A stretch of 64,000 bases of DNA from Candidatus Saccharibacteria bacterium oral taxon 488 (GCA_010202645.1 CP047920.1:558001-622000); one strand, 5' to 3'; positions 8,494-17,014 are shown, counted from the first letter of the stretch. Translations and numbers: made by a program. Notes: generated by a model not told the origin, from the letters alone.

Positions 8494-9357
8494 ATGAATC
8501 AGCACATACGAGACTTAGCAAAAATTTTAGCTTTAAACCCGCCGCGCGTGGTATTTCCTGAGGGCGATAATCACATCATCCAGCAGGCAGCGCGCGCACT
8601 AGAAGAAAGCGGCGCGGTGCAGCCGGTGCTGCTTGATGGAAAAGAGGACGCTATCAGTCGCGGTGCAACGATGCTAACGAGCAGCGAGACTGACGTTATG
8701 GTGGCTGGGATTGATCATCCAACGAAAGACGTGCTGCGGGCTGGGCTGAAAATTGTTGGACTAGCGCCCGATATTCGGTATGCGTCTAGCTTTTTCGTGA
8801 TGGATATCCCACAGTTTCAGGGCGGCGAACACGGTTTGTTATTCTTTGCTGATTGTGGCATGAACATTCAGCCAAACGCCGAGCAGCTAGCGGCAATTGC
8901 TGTGGCCTCGGCGGATAGTGCGGCGTCACTTGGCTGGGAGCCGCGCGTGGCTATGTTGTCATACTCAACGAAAGGCAGCGCTGGTGGCGACAGTGTCGAG
9001 CTCGTCACCCAGGCACTGCAGCTCGTCAAAACAGAACAGCCCGATATACTCATTGACGGTGAACTGCAATTAGACGCGGCAATCGTCCCGGCTATCGGCC
9101 AGAAAAAATCACCGGACAGTCCGGTTGCTGGCAGAGCTAATGTCCTTGTTTTCCCTGATCTTGATTCTGGCAATATCGCTTATAAGCTAGCCGAACACCT
9201 GGCTGGCGGCCATGCATACGGGCCGATCTTGCAGGGTTTTGCTCAGCCGATCAGCGATCTATCGCGCGGCTCCAGCGTTGATGATGTGATTGGCGCCACG
9301 CTCATCACTGCCAGCATAGCGCGGGGTGCACGCCTAGCAACGAGGGCTACTGGGTGA
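8494..9357 (+). CDS. pta: Phosphate acetyltransferase
   Basis: The 287-residue protein is of the PTA/PTB family: VVFPEGDN near the N-terminus, SYSTKGSA around residue 155, and a C-terminal block with ANVLVFPDLDSGNIAYKL and GPILQG. The enzyme interconverts acetyl-CoA and acetyl phosphate, feeding ATP production by acetate kinase, which is not in this window. It is a little shorter than typical PTA (about 325 residues). It converges with the next gene, overlapping by 11 bp. Start and leaderless promoter are described at 8480-8487. Confidence 0.9.
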   Translation: MNQHIRDLAKILALNPPRVVFPEGDNHIIQQAARALEESGAVQPVLLDGKEDAISRGATMLTSSETDVMVAGIDHPTKDVLRAGLKIVGLAPDIRYASSFFVMDIPQFQGGEHGLLFFADCGMNIQPNAEQLAAIAVASADSAASLGWEPRVAMLSYSTKGSAGGDSVELVTQALQLVKTEQPDILIDGELQLDAAIVPAIGQKKSPDSPVAGRANVLVFPDLDSGNIAYKLAEHLAGGHAYGPILQGFAQPISDLSRGSSVDDVIGATLITASIARGARLATRATG

Positions 9358-9916
9358 CATACCACTGCGCAAATTGATGCCATTGCTGCAACGTGTCGGT
9401 TCTAACCGCCAGGCCTTGATCGCGCCGATCAAACACCTCGGACATCGTCAGGCCGTTACTACCATCCATCGTAATAATCTTGTTAACCGACGCACCACTC
9501 TTGCCACGCGGCGGAGCGACAAACTTCCCCGGCTGATCAAAGATAAACGTCTGTAGAGTATGCCCGTCGTAATAAGCAACAATATCATGGAGAATAATCT
9601 GCCAATCGTCTTTATCGCGTAGCAGCGCCAAAAAATCCTCGGGCGTCAACCAGTGCGCGATATCCTTCATATAGCCACCCGGAAAGCCGCCGAGCGCGGG
9701 CACTTCCCAATTACTATCGTTGACAACAACCGGCTTGCCAGCCCTCTCGTACGCTGCCCGAACCTTAGCCTCGGTAATTTTTAATGGATCACGGTGCTGG
9801 ATCTCATCAATATCTAGATTAATAATCTCCACCGCTATGTCGTATTGACTCAGCGTAGCTGTCGCTTCCTCGATTTTACGTGGGTTACCAGTGACGAGAT
9901 TGATGTGTTTTGTCAT
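9347..9916 (-). CDS. Ham1/RdgB-like non-canonical NTP pyrophosphatase, divergent paralog
   Basis: The 189-residue protein begins INLVTGNPRKIEEA, the Ham1 triphosphate-binding motif, and has VVVNDSNWEVPALGGFPGGY, matching the family's DDSGLEV-LGG-PG block with a changed first acidic residue (ND for DD). The family hydrolyses dITP, XTP and similar bases to monophosphates. A second Ham1 gene lies at 10356-10910. The start at 9916 sits 7 nt after -10 TATAAT (9924-9929). The altered active-site residues suggest a shifted substrate. Confidence 0.8.
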   Translation of the reverse strand: MTKHINLVTGNPRKIEEATATLSQYDIAVEIINLDIDEIQHRDPLKITEAKVRAAYERAGKPVVVNDSNWEVPALGGFPGGYMKDIAHWLTPEDFLALLRDKDDWQIILHDIVAYYDGHTLQTFIFDQPGKFVAPPRGKSGASVNKIITMDGSNGLTMSEVFDRRDQGLAVRTDTLQQWHQFAQWYVTQ

Positions 9917-9984
9917 GGGGTTTATTATAGCATTTCTTATTTTAGTGTAGCCGTAGCACTGGTTTTGCCATAGGGAATCCTTCG

Positions 9985-10335
9985 TCAACCAACCTCACTC
10001 AGCGCCTTTATAATATCCTCATCCCGTGAGACCGCATGAACATTTGGCAGTTGTAGAAACCATTTTGGGGTATCATGAACGACCACCACTGGTTTACCAA
10101 GCGCTATCGCCATGCCAACTTCGTAGCGCGCACTCTCCTGGTCGGATTCCCATAGATACACCAAAACATCGGCAGTGCGAATGGCCTGAACCTCATCTTC
10201 TGGGCCGAAATTTGTCTCGTCGTCTTTGTAATTATAATACCAATTGCACGGAATGCTATAGCCGGAGGCCTCTAAAGTTGCCGCCACGCGATTCGCCCTA
10301 TCGAGATTTTTGCCAGCTAGGTAGATCACTTTCAT
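9985..10335 (-). CDS. Nucleoside 2-deoxyribosyltransferase-like protein
   Basis: The 116-residue Rossmann-like protein has KVIYLAGKN at the N-terminus, then TADVLVYLWESDQESARYEVGMAIALGKPVVVV. This is the pattern of nucleoside deoxyribosyltransferases, where a glutamate of the Ar-YEVG-A motif is catalytic. Such enzymes move deoxyribose between bases or cleave deoxynucleotides. -10 TATTAT (10342-10347) ends 6 nt before the ATG, so it looks leaderless. It lies between two Ham1 paralogs. Confidence 0.75.
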   Translation of the reverse strand: MKVIYLAGKNLDRANRVAATLEASGYSIPCNWYYNYKDDETNFGPEDEVQAIRTADVLVYLWESDQESARYEVGMAIALGKPVVVVHDTPKWFLQLPNVHAVSRDEDIIKALSEVG

Positions 10336-10355
10336 ATATAAATAATAGCATGTGT

Positions 10356-10910
10356 TTATTCAAGTGTGGCGAGAAAATGGCGGACGACATCGATTGGCTT
10401 GAATAAGCGGTACGTCTCAGCGTCCTCATCTGGCGTTAATTCGGCACGAGTTTTACCCTCGTAGCCATCCGGGCAAAATATTTTATCCCAGCCAAAGCCG
10501 CCATCGCCTATGGGATGCTCAGAGATGGCGCCATGAAGTTCAGCGCGAAATAACTTGATCCGCTGGCCGTCGTAGTAGCCAAATACACATGCCGCCACTG
10601 CCGATCGATCGCCAAAGCCATCAAGCATCCGGCAAAGATTCTCTAAACCGTTCGGCGCCTCGACAAAAAACTTAATAAACGGACCCGGCAGTCCTCCCAA
10701 TGCTGTAAACTCAAGCGCCACATCCTCAATCAAAACCGGACATTTGGCGATTACATACGCCTGACGCACCTTATACTCAACAACTTCTTCCAAACTAGTT
10801 GATTGAATCTCTGCTAAATCAACCGCCCGATGTTTCAGCGGTAAGTCCAGCATGCGCGATAAATAATCTGCTTTGTGCTGATTGCCGGTGATAAAAGTGA
10901 TTGTCTTCAT
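10356..10910 (-). CDS. Ham1/RdgB-family non-canonical purine NTP pyrophosphatase
   Basis: The 184-residue product opens with ITFITGNQHKADYL and contains CPVLIEDVALEFTALGGLPG and a GDGGFGWDKIFCPDG segment that matches the family GFGYDPIF motif. It should hydrolyse ITP, dITP or XTP to keep them out of DNA and RNA. The ATG at 10910 (or the GTG at 10913) lies within 6 bp of the stop of the upstream MazG gene, so it is an operon member with coupled translation. Confidence 0.85.
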   Translation of the reverse strand: MKTITFITGNQHKADYLSRMLDLPLKHRAVDLAEIQSTSLEEVVEYKVRQAYVIAKCPVLIEDVALEFTALGGLPGPFIKFFVEAPNGLENLCRMLDGFGDRSAVAACVFGYYDGQRIKLFRAELHGAISEHPIGDGGFGWDKIFCPDGYEGKTRAELTPDEDAETYRLFKPIDVVRHFLATLE

Positions 10911-10915
10911 CACAC

Positions 10916-11572
10916 TTACACCTGAGCTTTGGAGTTTATTTTCTCGAATCGCGGCACAGATTTCCCGTCCAGCACTACTGTTTCCGTAAACATACTGACG
11001 GGGCGGGCGAATAGTTCATATTCATTTTCATAGAGAGGTCGATAGATCACCAAAAGATCTTCCGTCTCAGTTTCCAATGCGAGGCCGATCACCTCGTACA
11101 GCTTGCCTGATTTGCTGTACCGGTATACACCCTTGCTAATCCTCGTACGATGGCTCTGCTCTTCGCTATCCACTGTTTCTTCATGATACTTCCCCGGCTG
11201 AGCGCGCAGTATTTCCACCCATCTACTGTCATCCGTAAAATCATTGTATTCAATATAGTGCCGATTATCAAAGCCACCATTATCCTGCTTTTTACGTGCC
11301 ATTTCTTCTTGAACTTGCTCTATAGAAAAGCCAAAGGCCTGGCGCAGCGCATCAACGACTTCTTGCAAATCAGCCAGCTCTTTGAGCGATTCATCGCGCT
11401 GATTATCATCCAGCGGAATCTCATCCGCCTCCTCGTGAACCTTGCGGAGCAGCTCGCGGCGAAATTCTTGCTTGTCTAATGTCCGGTATTCCGTATGCAA
11501 AAATTCTGGATCATCCAGGCACTTTTTTACCACTTTATCACGCACTAATTTTTGTAAGTAAAATCGGATCAT
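10916..11572 (-). CDS. MazG-like NTP pyrophosphohydrolase fused to DUF1653
   Basis: Residues about 1-100 resemble the all-alpha NTP pyrophosphatase fold: LQKLVRDKVV near the start, KVHEEADE with paired glutamates, then ELADLQEVVDAL, the second metal-binding helix. Residues about 145-215 match DUF1653 (KGVYRYSKSGKLYEVIGLA, then LLVIYRPLYE). DUF1653 has no settled function. The fusion suggests DUF1653 recognises a nucleotide-related ligand or controls the pyrophosphatase. It lies 4 bp after the upstream gene and 3-6 bp before the Ham1 gene. Confidence 0.8.
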   Translation of the reverse strand: MIRFYLQKLVRDKVVKKCLDDPEFLHTEYRTLDKQEFRRELLRKVHEEADEIPLDDNQRDESLKELADLQEVVDALRQAFGFSIEQVQEEMARKKQDNGGFDNRHYIEYNDFTDDSRWVEILRAQPGKYHEETVDSEEQSHRTRISKGVYRYSKSGKLYEVIGLALETETEDLLVIYRPLYENEYELFARPVSMFTETVVLDGKSVPRFEKINSKAQV

Positions 11573-11576
11573 CTCA

Positions 11577-11981
11577 TTACTTCCGTTGAGTTACTGTTTC
11601 AACGCCGTCTTCATAAACCAATTCGCCAATCTCAACTTCGTAAATATGCTTGTCGTTACGAAACGCAAAAAATCGGACGGCTTTATGTTGCTGCCAGGCT
11701 TGAACTATTTCCGCCCGCACGCCATCAGCTATGTCGCCAAACACCCACAGCTCATCAGCGCGCGCCACCAGCGTATTATTAGCGCGCCGCACCGTATCAC
11801 GCTCCACCGCGTCGAGCAAAAAGTAGTCAAAACTGGTAAATGGATTGATCGGCACAACACCTTGCTCAAGCGCAAATTTCGTGACGAAAAATCTCATGTA
11901 AAAATATTTCTTGGACATCGCCGTAAACACAACCGTGTCGGCGGGTTTGATAGTGAGGGCGCGATGTGATTGCTGAGTCAT
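11577..11981 (-). CDS. Deoxyribosyltransferase-fold protein (tentative)
   Basis: This 134-residue protein is not firmly recognised. The layout, a strand and helix with VVFTAMSK, then QGVVPINPFTSF, then LVARADELWVFGDIADGVRAEI, follows the nucleoside deoxyribosyltransferase superfamily, in which a region like aD-lWvfG is followed by a helix with glutamate. It has a good Shine-Dalgarno (AAGGAGG) and follows ligA by 13 bp, then leads the sanitation cluster. A nucleotide-handling role is inferred from fold pattern and neighbours. Confidence 0.55.
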   Translation of the reverse strand: MTQQSHRALTIKPADTVVFTAMSKKYFYMRFFVTKFALEQGVVPINPFTSFDYFLLDAVERDTVRRANNTLVARADELWVFGDIADGVRAEIVQAWQQHKAVRFFAFRNDKHIYEVEIGELVYEDGVETVTQRK

Positions 11982-11994
11982 GGTTATTACCTCC

Positions 11995-14025
11995 TTATTG
12001 TATAAGCTCTAACAATGTTTGTTCATCAATAATTTTGGTGCCGTATTGCTCGGCTTTTTTCAACTTGCTGGCACCGACTTTACCACCGGTTACCAAATAT
12101 GTTGTATCTTTTGCAACAGCGGTTTGGAAAGTGCCGCCGAGATTACGGATTATTTCCGCGGCGGCGTCACGACCCATCGACTGCAGGGTGCCGGTGATAA
12201 CAAAACTTTGACCAGCTAGTCGGTCGGATTTTTGACTAAACTGCGGTGTCACACCCAAATCGGTAAATTTTTCGAGCAGCGTCGCGTTATCTTCATCAGC
12301 AAACCACGCCACGATTGACTCGGCAACAATTTCACCCACGCCATCCACTTCGCGCAGCTCATCAATGGTCGCGCGAGACATAGCCTCAAGACTCTCAAAG
12401 TGACTTGTCAGGTCAATCGCCGTCTGCGCGCCAACATGCCGAATGCCAAGGCCAAACAAAAATCGCTCCAAGGCTGGCTGTTTTTTGGCAGCAATGGCAT
12501 CGATGAGCTTTTGTGCAGAAATCTCAGCAAAACGCTCCAAACTAAGCAAATCGTCTTTCGTCAACCGGTAAATATCCGCCAAGTCCTTGACCAACTTAGC
12601 CTCGACCAGCGCCTCGACATTTTTCTCGCCCAGCGTATCGATATCCAGCGCACCTTTGGAGGCAAAATGCGCTAGGGCTCGCTTCAAAATCAGCGGACCG
12701 CTCAAACCTTTAACCCGGTACACCGCCTCGCCTGCTGGCCGCACAAATTCTAGTTCCGGATATTGGCGCGCCAGCTCTGCTGGATAGTCAATCGGCTTAG
12801 TATCTGCCGGTCGCAATTCTTTCAGTACAGTTTGCACCTGCGGAATGATGTCGCCCGCCTTGAAAATCACCACCGTGTCGCCGCGCCGCACATCCAGCCG
12901 GGCAATTTCGTCGGCGTTATGCAGGCTAGCATGCTGCACCGTCGTACCGGCCACCACCACCGGGTCAAACACCGCTACTGGCGTAGCCGCACCGGTTCGA
13001 CCGATGGAAATAACAATATCGCGGACAATGGTCGTGGCTTCTTCGGCGGCAAATTTATACGCCACTGCCGCTCGTGGTGTCTTGCCAACGATGCCGAGCT
13101 CAGCAAACTGTCGCCGGTCGTTAAGCTTAATGACTGCTCCGTCGGTATTAAACTGCAGCGACTGACGCAGCTCATCAAGATGATTAACATAGCTCATCAC
13201 CTCGTCCAAGCCATAGACAATTTGCGTCTGCCGACTGGTAGTGATACCCAGCTCGTTCATCATCTGATAGCCAAAGGCAATCGTCGGCGTGTCCTCGAGG
13301 TTATCACGAATGATGTCATAGCCAACAAAATGGAGCGGACGCTCTGCCACCAATTTTGGATCAAGCTGGCGAATCGTCCCCGCCGCCAAATTACGCGGAT
13401 TAGCAAATTCTGGCTGACCAGCCGCTCGCCGACGCTGGTTTAATGCTGCAAAGTCAGCCTTGTGCATCACAATTTCACCACGAATTTCCGTTCGACCACG
13501 CAAAAAATGAGCAAATCGCTGGTTGGCGCGCAGTGTCAGCGGCACATTCTGAATCGTACGCACGTTCATAGTCACGTCTTCACCAACTAATCCGTCGCCG
13601 CGCGTCACTGCCCGCGTCAGCACACCGTCCTCATAAATTAGCGCGCAGGCCAGGCCATCCATCTTGATATCACACAAAAATTCTTCAGTGATATCACTAC
13701 GCACTTTGTGCATACGCTCTATCCATGCCGCAACTTCCGCCCGGTCAAACACGTCCTGCAGTGAAATCATCCGCGTTTGATGCTGAACCTTAGCGAATTT
13801 ACTGAGCGCTTTTCCTGCCACCCGCTGGGTTGGGCTGTCTGGCGTGATAAGTTCCGGAAATTGCTCTTCCAGCTGCGACAGTTCATGTTTCAGGCTATCA
13901 GCCGCCGCCTCGCTCATGATCGATTCGTCAAGCACATGATAATGATAGCGATAATCATTGATCAGATCTCGCAGTTTGACAATTCGTTGCTCGGCCGCCT
14001 GCCTATCAAGCTGGCGCACTGTCAT
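11995..14025 (-). CDS. ligA: NAD-dependent DNA ligase
   Basis: The 676-residue protein has the full LigA layout: an N-terminal NMN-binding domain (INDYRYHYHVLDE), active-site lysine K121 in KMDG, the OB-fold, helix-hairpin-helix repeats (LFGLGIRHVG, then REVDGVGEIVAESI) and a C-terminal BRCT domain (GQSFVITGTLQSMGRDAA). A zinc-finger cysteine quartet is not apparent between the OB and HhH regions, where the usual C-P-C-G motif is replaced by YPELEFVRPAGEAVYR. This is worth noting. I chose the ATG at 14025, which overlaps the upstream gene by 20 bp and gives the usual N-terminus. Confidence 0.95.
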   Translation of the reverse strand: MTVRQLDRQAAEQRIVKLRDLINDYRYHYHVLDESIMSEAAADSLKHELSQLEEQFPELITPDSPTQRVAGKALSKFAKVQHQTRMISLQDVFDRAEVAAWIERMHKVRSDITEEFLCDIKMDGLACALIYEDGVLTRAVTRGDGLVGEDVTMNVRTIQNVPLTLRANQRFAHFLRGRTEIRGEIVMHKADFAALNQRRRAAGQPEFANPRNLAAGTIRQLDPKLVAERPLHFVGYDIIRDNLEDTPTIAFGYQMMNELGITTSRQTQIVYGLDEVMSYVNHLDELRQSLQFNTDGAVIKLNDRRQFAELGIVGKTPRAAVAYKFAAEEATTIVRDIVISIGRTGAATPVAVFDPVVVAGTTVQHASLHNADEIARLDVRRGDTVVIFKAGDIIPQVQTVLKELRPADTKPIDYPAELARQYPELEFVRPAGEAVYRVKGLSGPLILKRALAHFASKGALDIDTLGEKNVEALVEAKLVKDLADIYRLTKDDLLSLERFAEISAQKLIDAIAAKKQPALERFLFGLGIRHVGAQTAIDLTSHFESLEAMSRATIDELREVDGVGEIVAESIVAWFADEDNATLLEKFTDLGVTPQFSQKSDRLAGQSFVITGTLQSMGRDAAAEIIRNLGGTFQTAVAKDTTYLVTGGKVGASKLKKAEQYGTKIIDEQTLLELIQ

Positions 14026-15121
14026 CAGCGACGACCTTTCGGTAGAATAGATAGATGTAGCACGCCGAGGCAACAATCGAGAACGCCACCAACATCAACG
14101 CCACGAGCGGCACCAGCGGCAACCAGTTCAACGCCGGTATCACCGTTTTGAGTGCGCCATCAATCGTAATAACCGGAATAAGCACCGCCGCCCAAACCAC
14201 GGCGAGCACCAGCAGCAGCCACATTAACCGCAGCAAAATTCGCATCCGCCGCCCCAAGACAACATCCGAGGCCAGTCGCGCCGCTTCTAGTGGATACATC
14301 CCCGGTAGAGTGATAATTACCATAGCAAACAGCGTACTCGTCAGCCAATATATCGACAAGGTGACGATTAATATGGTGGCGCCGGCCGCCAACATCAGCA
14401 CCACCGTCTGCTGTAACATGCCCGACGTGTCGGCTGCTCCATAAATAATGACCGCTATCGCTGCTGGTAATAATTGAATGAGCGCGATAAACACTAGGAC
14501 CGACAGGGCGATGACCGGCGCGCCCGCATTATACAGCCCATCGCGAATCTTTGGACGCTTACCGACAATTACGCCGCGAACCAGCCAAATTGTCGTCAGC
14601 CATATATACAGCCCGATCAGCGCGCCAATAACCTGCTGCGACGATCCAGCGCTACTCGTCGAGCCACCAAGCTGACTGGTAACCACGCCAGCAAATAGCA
14701 TCAACGTCGGTACGATAGTGCCCAGGGCACCCCCCTGATTCGTTCCATTGATTGTATCCTTTAGCTGCTGATACGTATCTTGCGACATTAATCCCGACAG
14801 TAACACACCCAGTATTGCATATATCGCCGCCAGTCCGACGAAAATCCGCCAGTCTTTTCGCATCAGTTGCCACACTTGGCCAGTCAGGGCGAAGTAGCCC
14901 GGCAGCTTGAGTGAACGACGATAGTCACGCCGCTTGGTCACTCGAAAACTACGGTGCGGCCGACGGCGGAGAAACGCTTGACGGCGCTGCATCAGCCGCT
15001 GCCAAGCCTTATTGAGCCTCTTTTTTAACGATACTGTTTTTTTTGTCGCGGCGCGACTATCCGCTTTTGAAGTTGCTCGTTTACGCCGCGTGGTGTGTTG
15101 TTTTTTAGTTGGCTTCGTCAT
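14006..15121 (-). CDS. Multi-spanning membrane protein with basic N-terminus, unknown function
   Basis: The 371-residue protein has a very Lys/Arg-rich cytoplasmic N-terminus (about 65 residues), then about six hydrophobic helices (for example IFVGLAAIYAILGVLLSGL, then VIALSVLVFIALIQLLPAAI). I do not recognise a catalytic motif. It starts 3 bp after htpX and overlaps ligA, so the three are one transcription unit. Related Saccharibacterial membrane proteins of this form are commonly unnamed. Confidence 0.7.
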   Translation of the reverse strand: MTKPTKKQHTTRRKRATSKADSRAATKKTVSLKKRLNKAWQRLMQRRQAFLRRRPHRSFRVTKRRDYRRSLKLPGYFALTGQVWQLMRKDWRIFVGLAAIYAILGVLLSGLMSQDTYQQLKDTINGTNQGGALGTIVPTLMLFAGVVTSQLGGSTSSAGSSQQVIGALIGLYIWLTTIWLVRGVIVGKRPKIRDGLYNAGAPVIALSVLVFIALIQLLPAAIAVIIYGAADTSGMLQQTVVLMLAAGATILIVTLSIYWLTSTLFAMVIITLPGMYPLEAARLASDVVLGRRMRILLRLMWLLLVLAVVWAAVLIPVITIDGALKTVIPALNWLPLVPLVALMLVAFSIVASACYIYLFYRKVVADDSAPA

Positions 15122-15123
15122 GA

Positions 15124-15999
15124 TTACATCTTCGTTGCATTACTTCGCAGACGTGCGATTCGATCTTCTAGCGGCGGATGGGTGCTAAATAACTTTGAGA
15201 AAAAGCCAGGGCGCAGCGGATTATTCATAAACAAGTTTGCCGTTGAAGTACTCTGCCTGCGCATTGGCCGACCATAACTTTGTAACTTCTCCAGCGCCAT
15301 CGCCAGCCCCTCCGAGTCGCGAGTCAATAGCGCGCCCGAGGCATCCGCGAGATACTCGCGCTGGCGGCTGACTGCCAGTTGCGTAATCGTTGCTAAAATC
15401 GGTGCCAAGATTACTACTATAATACCCACGACGTAGACAACCGGACTGGTATCCCCGTCATCATCATCGCCATAAATCATCATCCGGAGTGCGATATCAG
15501 CAAGCAACCCGATAGCACTCACCAACCCAAAGGCAATCATACTAACGCGAATATCGTAGTTGCGCACATGGCTCATCTCGTGTGCCATCACCGCCTCCAG
15601 CTCGCGCTTGTCCATAATTTCTAGTAGTCCAGTAGTCGCACCGACGATAGCGTGCTTTGGATCGCGGCCCGTCGCAAACGCGTTTGGCGCTGGATCGTCA
15701 ATAATGTAGACTTTTGGCATCGGCATGCCGGAAGCAATCGCGAGGTTTTCTACTACCCGCCACAGCTCCGGCGCATCCTTCTTTTCAATCTGCTGCGCAC
15801 CGCTCATCGCCATGGCCAATTTACCAGCGATATAATATTGTAACCATGCATAAAGCAGTGCACAACCGACAATGATCAACGACAATGAATAGTTCCGTAG
15901 ATACATACCGACCAGCACACCGATTACGCCGATAATCGCCACAAACACTGCCATGATCAGCACGGTGTTTCGCTTATTATGAGAAATTGCACTATACAT
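15124..15999 (-). CDS. htpX: Zinc metalloprotease HtpX homolog
   Basis: The 291-residue membrane peptidase has two N-terminal helices, the zinc motif HEMSH at about residues 140-144, two more helices and a downstream glutamate in REYLADASGALLTR, the usual third ligand. HtpX degrades damaged or misfolded membrane proteins. -10 TATAAT (16006-16011) ends 6 nt before the ATG at 15999, so it is leaderless. It follows lemA, a common genomic partner of htpX, but a terminator separates the two here, implying independent control. Confidence 0.93.
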   Translation of the reverse strand: MYSAISHNKRNTVLIMAVFVAIIGVIGVLVGMYLRNYSLSLIIVGCALLYAWLQYYIAGKLAMAMSGAQQIEKKDAPELWRVVENLAIASGMPMPKVYIIDDPAPNAFATGRDPKHAIVGATTGLLEIMDKRELEAVMAHEMSHVRNYDIRVSMIAFGLVSAIGLLADIALRMMIYGDDDDGDTSPVVYVVGIIVVILAPILATITQLAVSRQREYLADASGALLTRDSEGLAMALEKLQSYGRPMRRQSTSTANLFMNNPLRPGFFSKLFSTHPPLEDRIARLRSNATKM

Positions 16000-16013
16000 G
16001 TAGTTATTATACC

Positions 16014-16043
16014 AAAAACCGCCCGCCGAAAATAGGCGAGCGG
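16014..16043 (-). terminator. Intrinsic terminator after lemA
   Basis: On the minus strand, CCGCTCGCC, a 7-nt loop and GGCGGGCGG form a 9-bp GC-rich stem (one wobble) followed by TTTTT. It ends the lemA transcript just before the htpX promoter. Confidence 0.85.
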
Positions 16044-16070
16044 CCTAGTTCAGGCAAAGATTATCCCGCC

Positions 16071-16640
16071 TTAGAATTTCACCTCGACTGGATTCTCAAC
16101 ACTTGCTCGATCAGCAACCTCAAAGAACTCCTTGGCCTGGAAGCCGAACATGCCGGCAACCATGTTAGCTGGGAACCTTTGAATCCTTGTGTTCAAATCG
16201 CGAACGCCGCCATTATAAAAGCGACGCGACGCCTGAATCTTGTCCTCCGTATCGACCAGTTCTTGCTGCAGTTGTAAGAAGTTCTCATTAGCCTTCAGTT
16301 CCGGATACGCCTCAGCGACAGCGAACAGGCTCTTTAGGGCACCCTCTAACATATTCTCTGCCTGAGCCGTATCGGCCACGCCTTTGGCACCCATAATAGC
16401 CGACCGCGCTTCAGTAACCTTTTCAAACACTTCTTTTTCGTGTGTCGCATAGCCCTTGACTGAGTTGACCAGGTTTGGAATCAAGTCAGTCCGGCGTTTG
16501 AGCTGGACAGTGATATCACTCCATGCTTCCTCGACGCGGTTACGCAGCGTCACCAGTCCGTTGTACGTACCGATCAAAAACGCCACGATCAGAACGATAA
16601 CGACACCAACGATAATTAAGGTTATTATTACTGCATCCAT
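16071..16640 (-). CDS. lemA: LemA family protein
   Basis: The 189-residue protein has one N-terminal transmembrane helix (IITLIIVGVVIVLIVAFLIG), then the conserved LemA region NRVEEAWSDITVQLKRRTDLIPNLV and YPELKANENFLQLQQEL. LemA proteins are membrane-anchored helical bundles of uncertain function, often next to htpX. It uses a Shine-Dalgarno site (AAGGAG, 8 nt before the ATG), with -10 TATAAT at 16678-16683. Confidence 0.92.
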   Translation of the reverse strand: MDAVIITLIIVGVVIVLIVAFLIGTYNGLVTLRNRVEEAWSDITVQLKRRTDLIPNLVNSVKGYATHEKEVFEKVTEARSAIMGAKGVADTAQAENMLEGALKSLFAVAEAYPELKANENFLQLQQELVDTEDKIQASRRFYNGGVRDLNTRIQRFPANMVAGMFGFQAKEFFEVADRASVENPVEVKF

Positions 16641-16677
16641 GTTCTATTCTCCTTATGGTTAGTACCTTATACACATA

Positions 16678-16683
16678 ATTATA
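16678..16683 (-). promoter_or_regulatory. -10 element of lemA
   Basis: TATAAT on the minus strand lies about 38 nt before the lemA ATG. No convincing -35 is seen at 17 bp. The leader contains the AAGGAG site. Confidence 0.5.
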
Positions 16684-16728
16684 CCATACACACGAGTCAT
16701 ATAGTGGCAAAATCATGCCAACTCATTG

Positions 16729-16758
16729 TTGACACGCAGCTCATCATAGTCGTATACT
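16729..16758 (+). promoter_or_regulatory. Promoter of the AbrB-ABC exporter operon
   Basis: TTGACA (16729-16734) and TATACT (16753-16758) are separated by 18 bp. This is one of the best -35/-10 pairs in the window. Confidence 0.75.
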
Positions 16759-16760
16759 TA

Positions 16761-16785
16761 TTCATATAAATCATATTTATATGAA
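16761..16785 (+). promoter_or_regulatory. Operator-like palindrome at the AbrB-ABC promoter
   Basis: TTCATATAAAT and ATTTATATGAA form a perfect 11-bp inverted repeat around a 3-bp centre, starting 2 bp after the -10 and covering the likely start site. AbrB/MazE proteins bind AT-rich symmetric sites, so autoregulation by the first gene is likely. As RNA it would also form a hairpin just before the Shine-Dalgarno. Confidence 0.7.
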
Positions 16786-16798
16786 AGAAAGGAATTAT

Positions 16799-17014
16799 AT
16801 GACAAAACCAAAGAGTAGACATGCTTGGACAGTCAAGGTTGGCGAACGCGGGCAAATTGTGATACCCAAAGAGGCACGAGATATTTTTAATATCAAGCCT
16901 GGCGATACACTTATCATGCTCGGCGACAAGCAGCAAGGAATTGCTATTCCGACTAAGAATAAAGTCATTGATACAATCACCGCCGTACTCAATGATACGG
17001 AGATAAAATTATGA
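16799..17014 (+). CDS. AbrB/MazE-type transcriptional regulator (SpoVT-AbrB domain)
   Basis: The 71-residue protein carries a SpoVT-AbrB DNA-binding hairpin: WTVKVGERGQIVIPKEARD then FNIKPGDTLIMLGD. It probably binds DNA as a dimer. The ATG at 16799 was chosen over 16781 because it has AAAGG at a good distance; 16781 lies within the operator palindrome. It overlaps the ABC ATPase gene by 4 bp (ATGA), so it is the likely operon repressor or sensor for the exporter. An antitoxin role is less likely because no toxin gene follows. Confidence 0.85.
   Translation: MTKPKSRHAWTVKVGERGQIVIPKEARDIFNIKPGDTLIMLGDKQQGIAIPTKNKVIDTITAVLNDTEIKL

Noticed and set aside
12763..13443. A 226-codon open frame on the plus strand inside ligA
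   Set aside because: It is antisense to a fully matched LigA protein, has no promoter or family motif, and reflects codon bias of the real gene.
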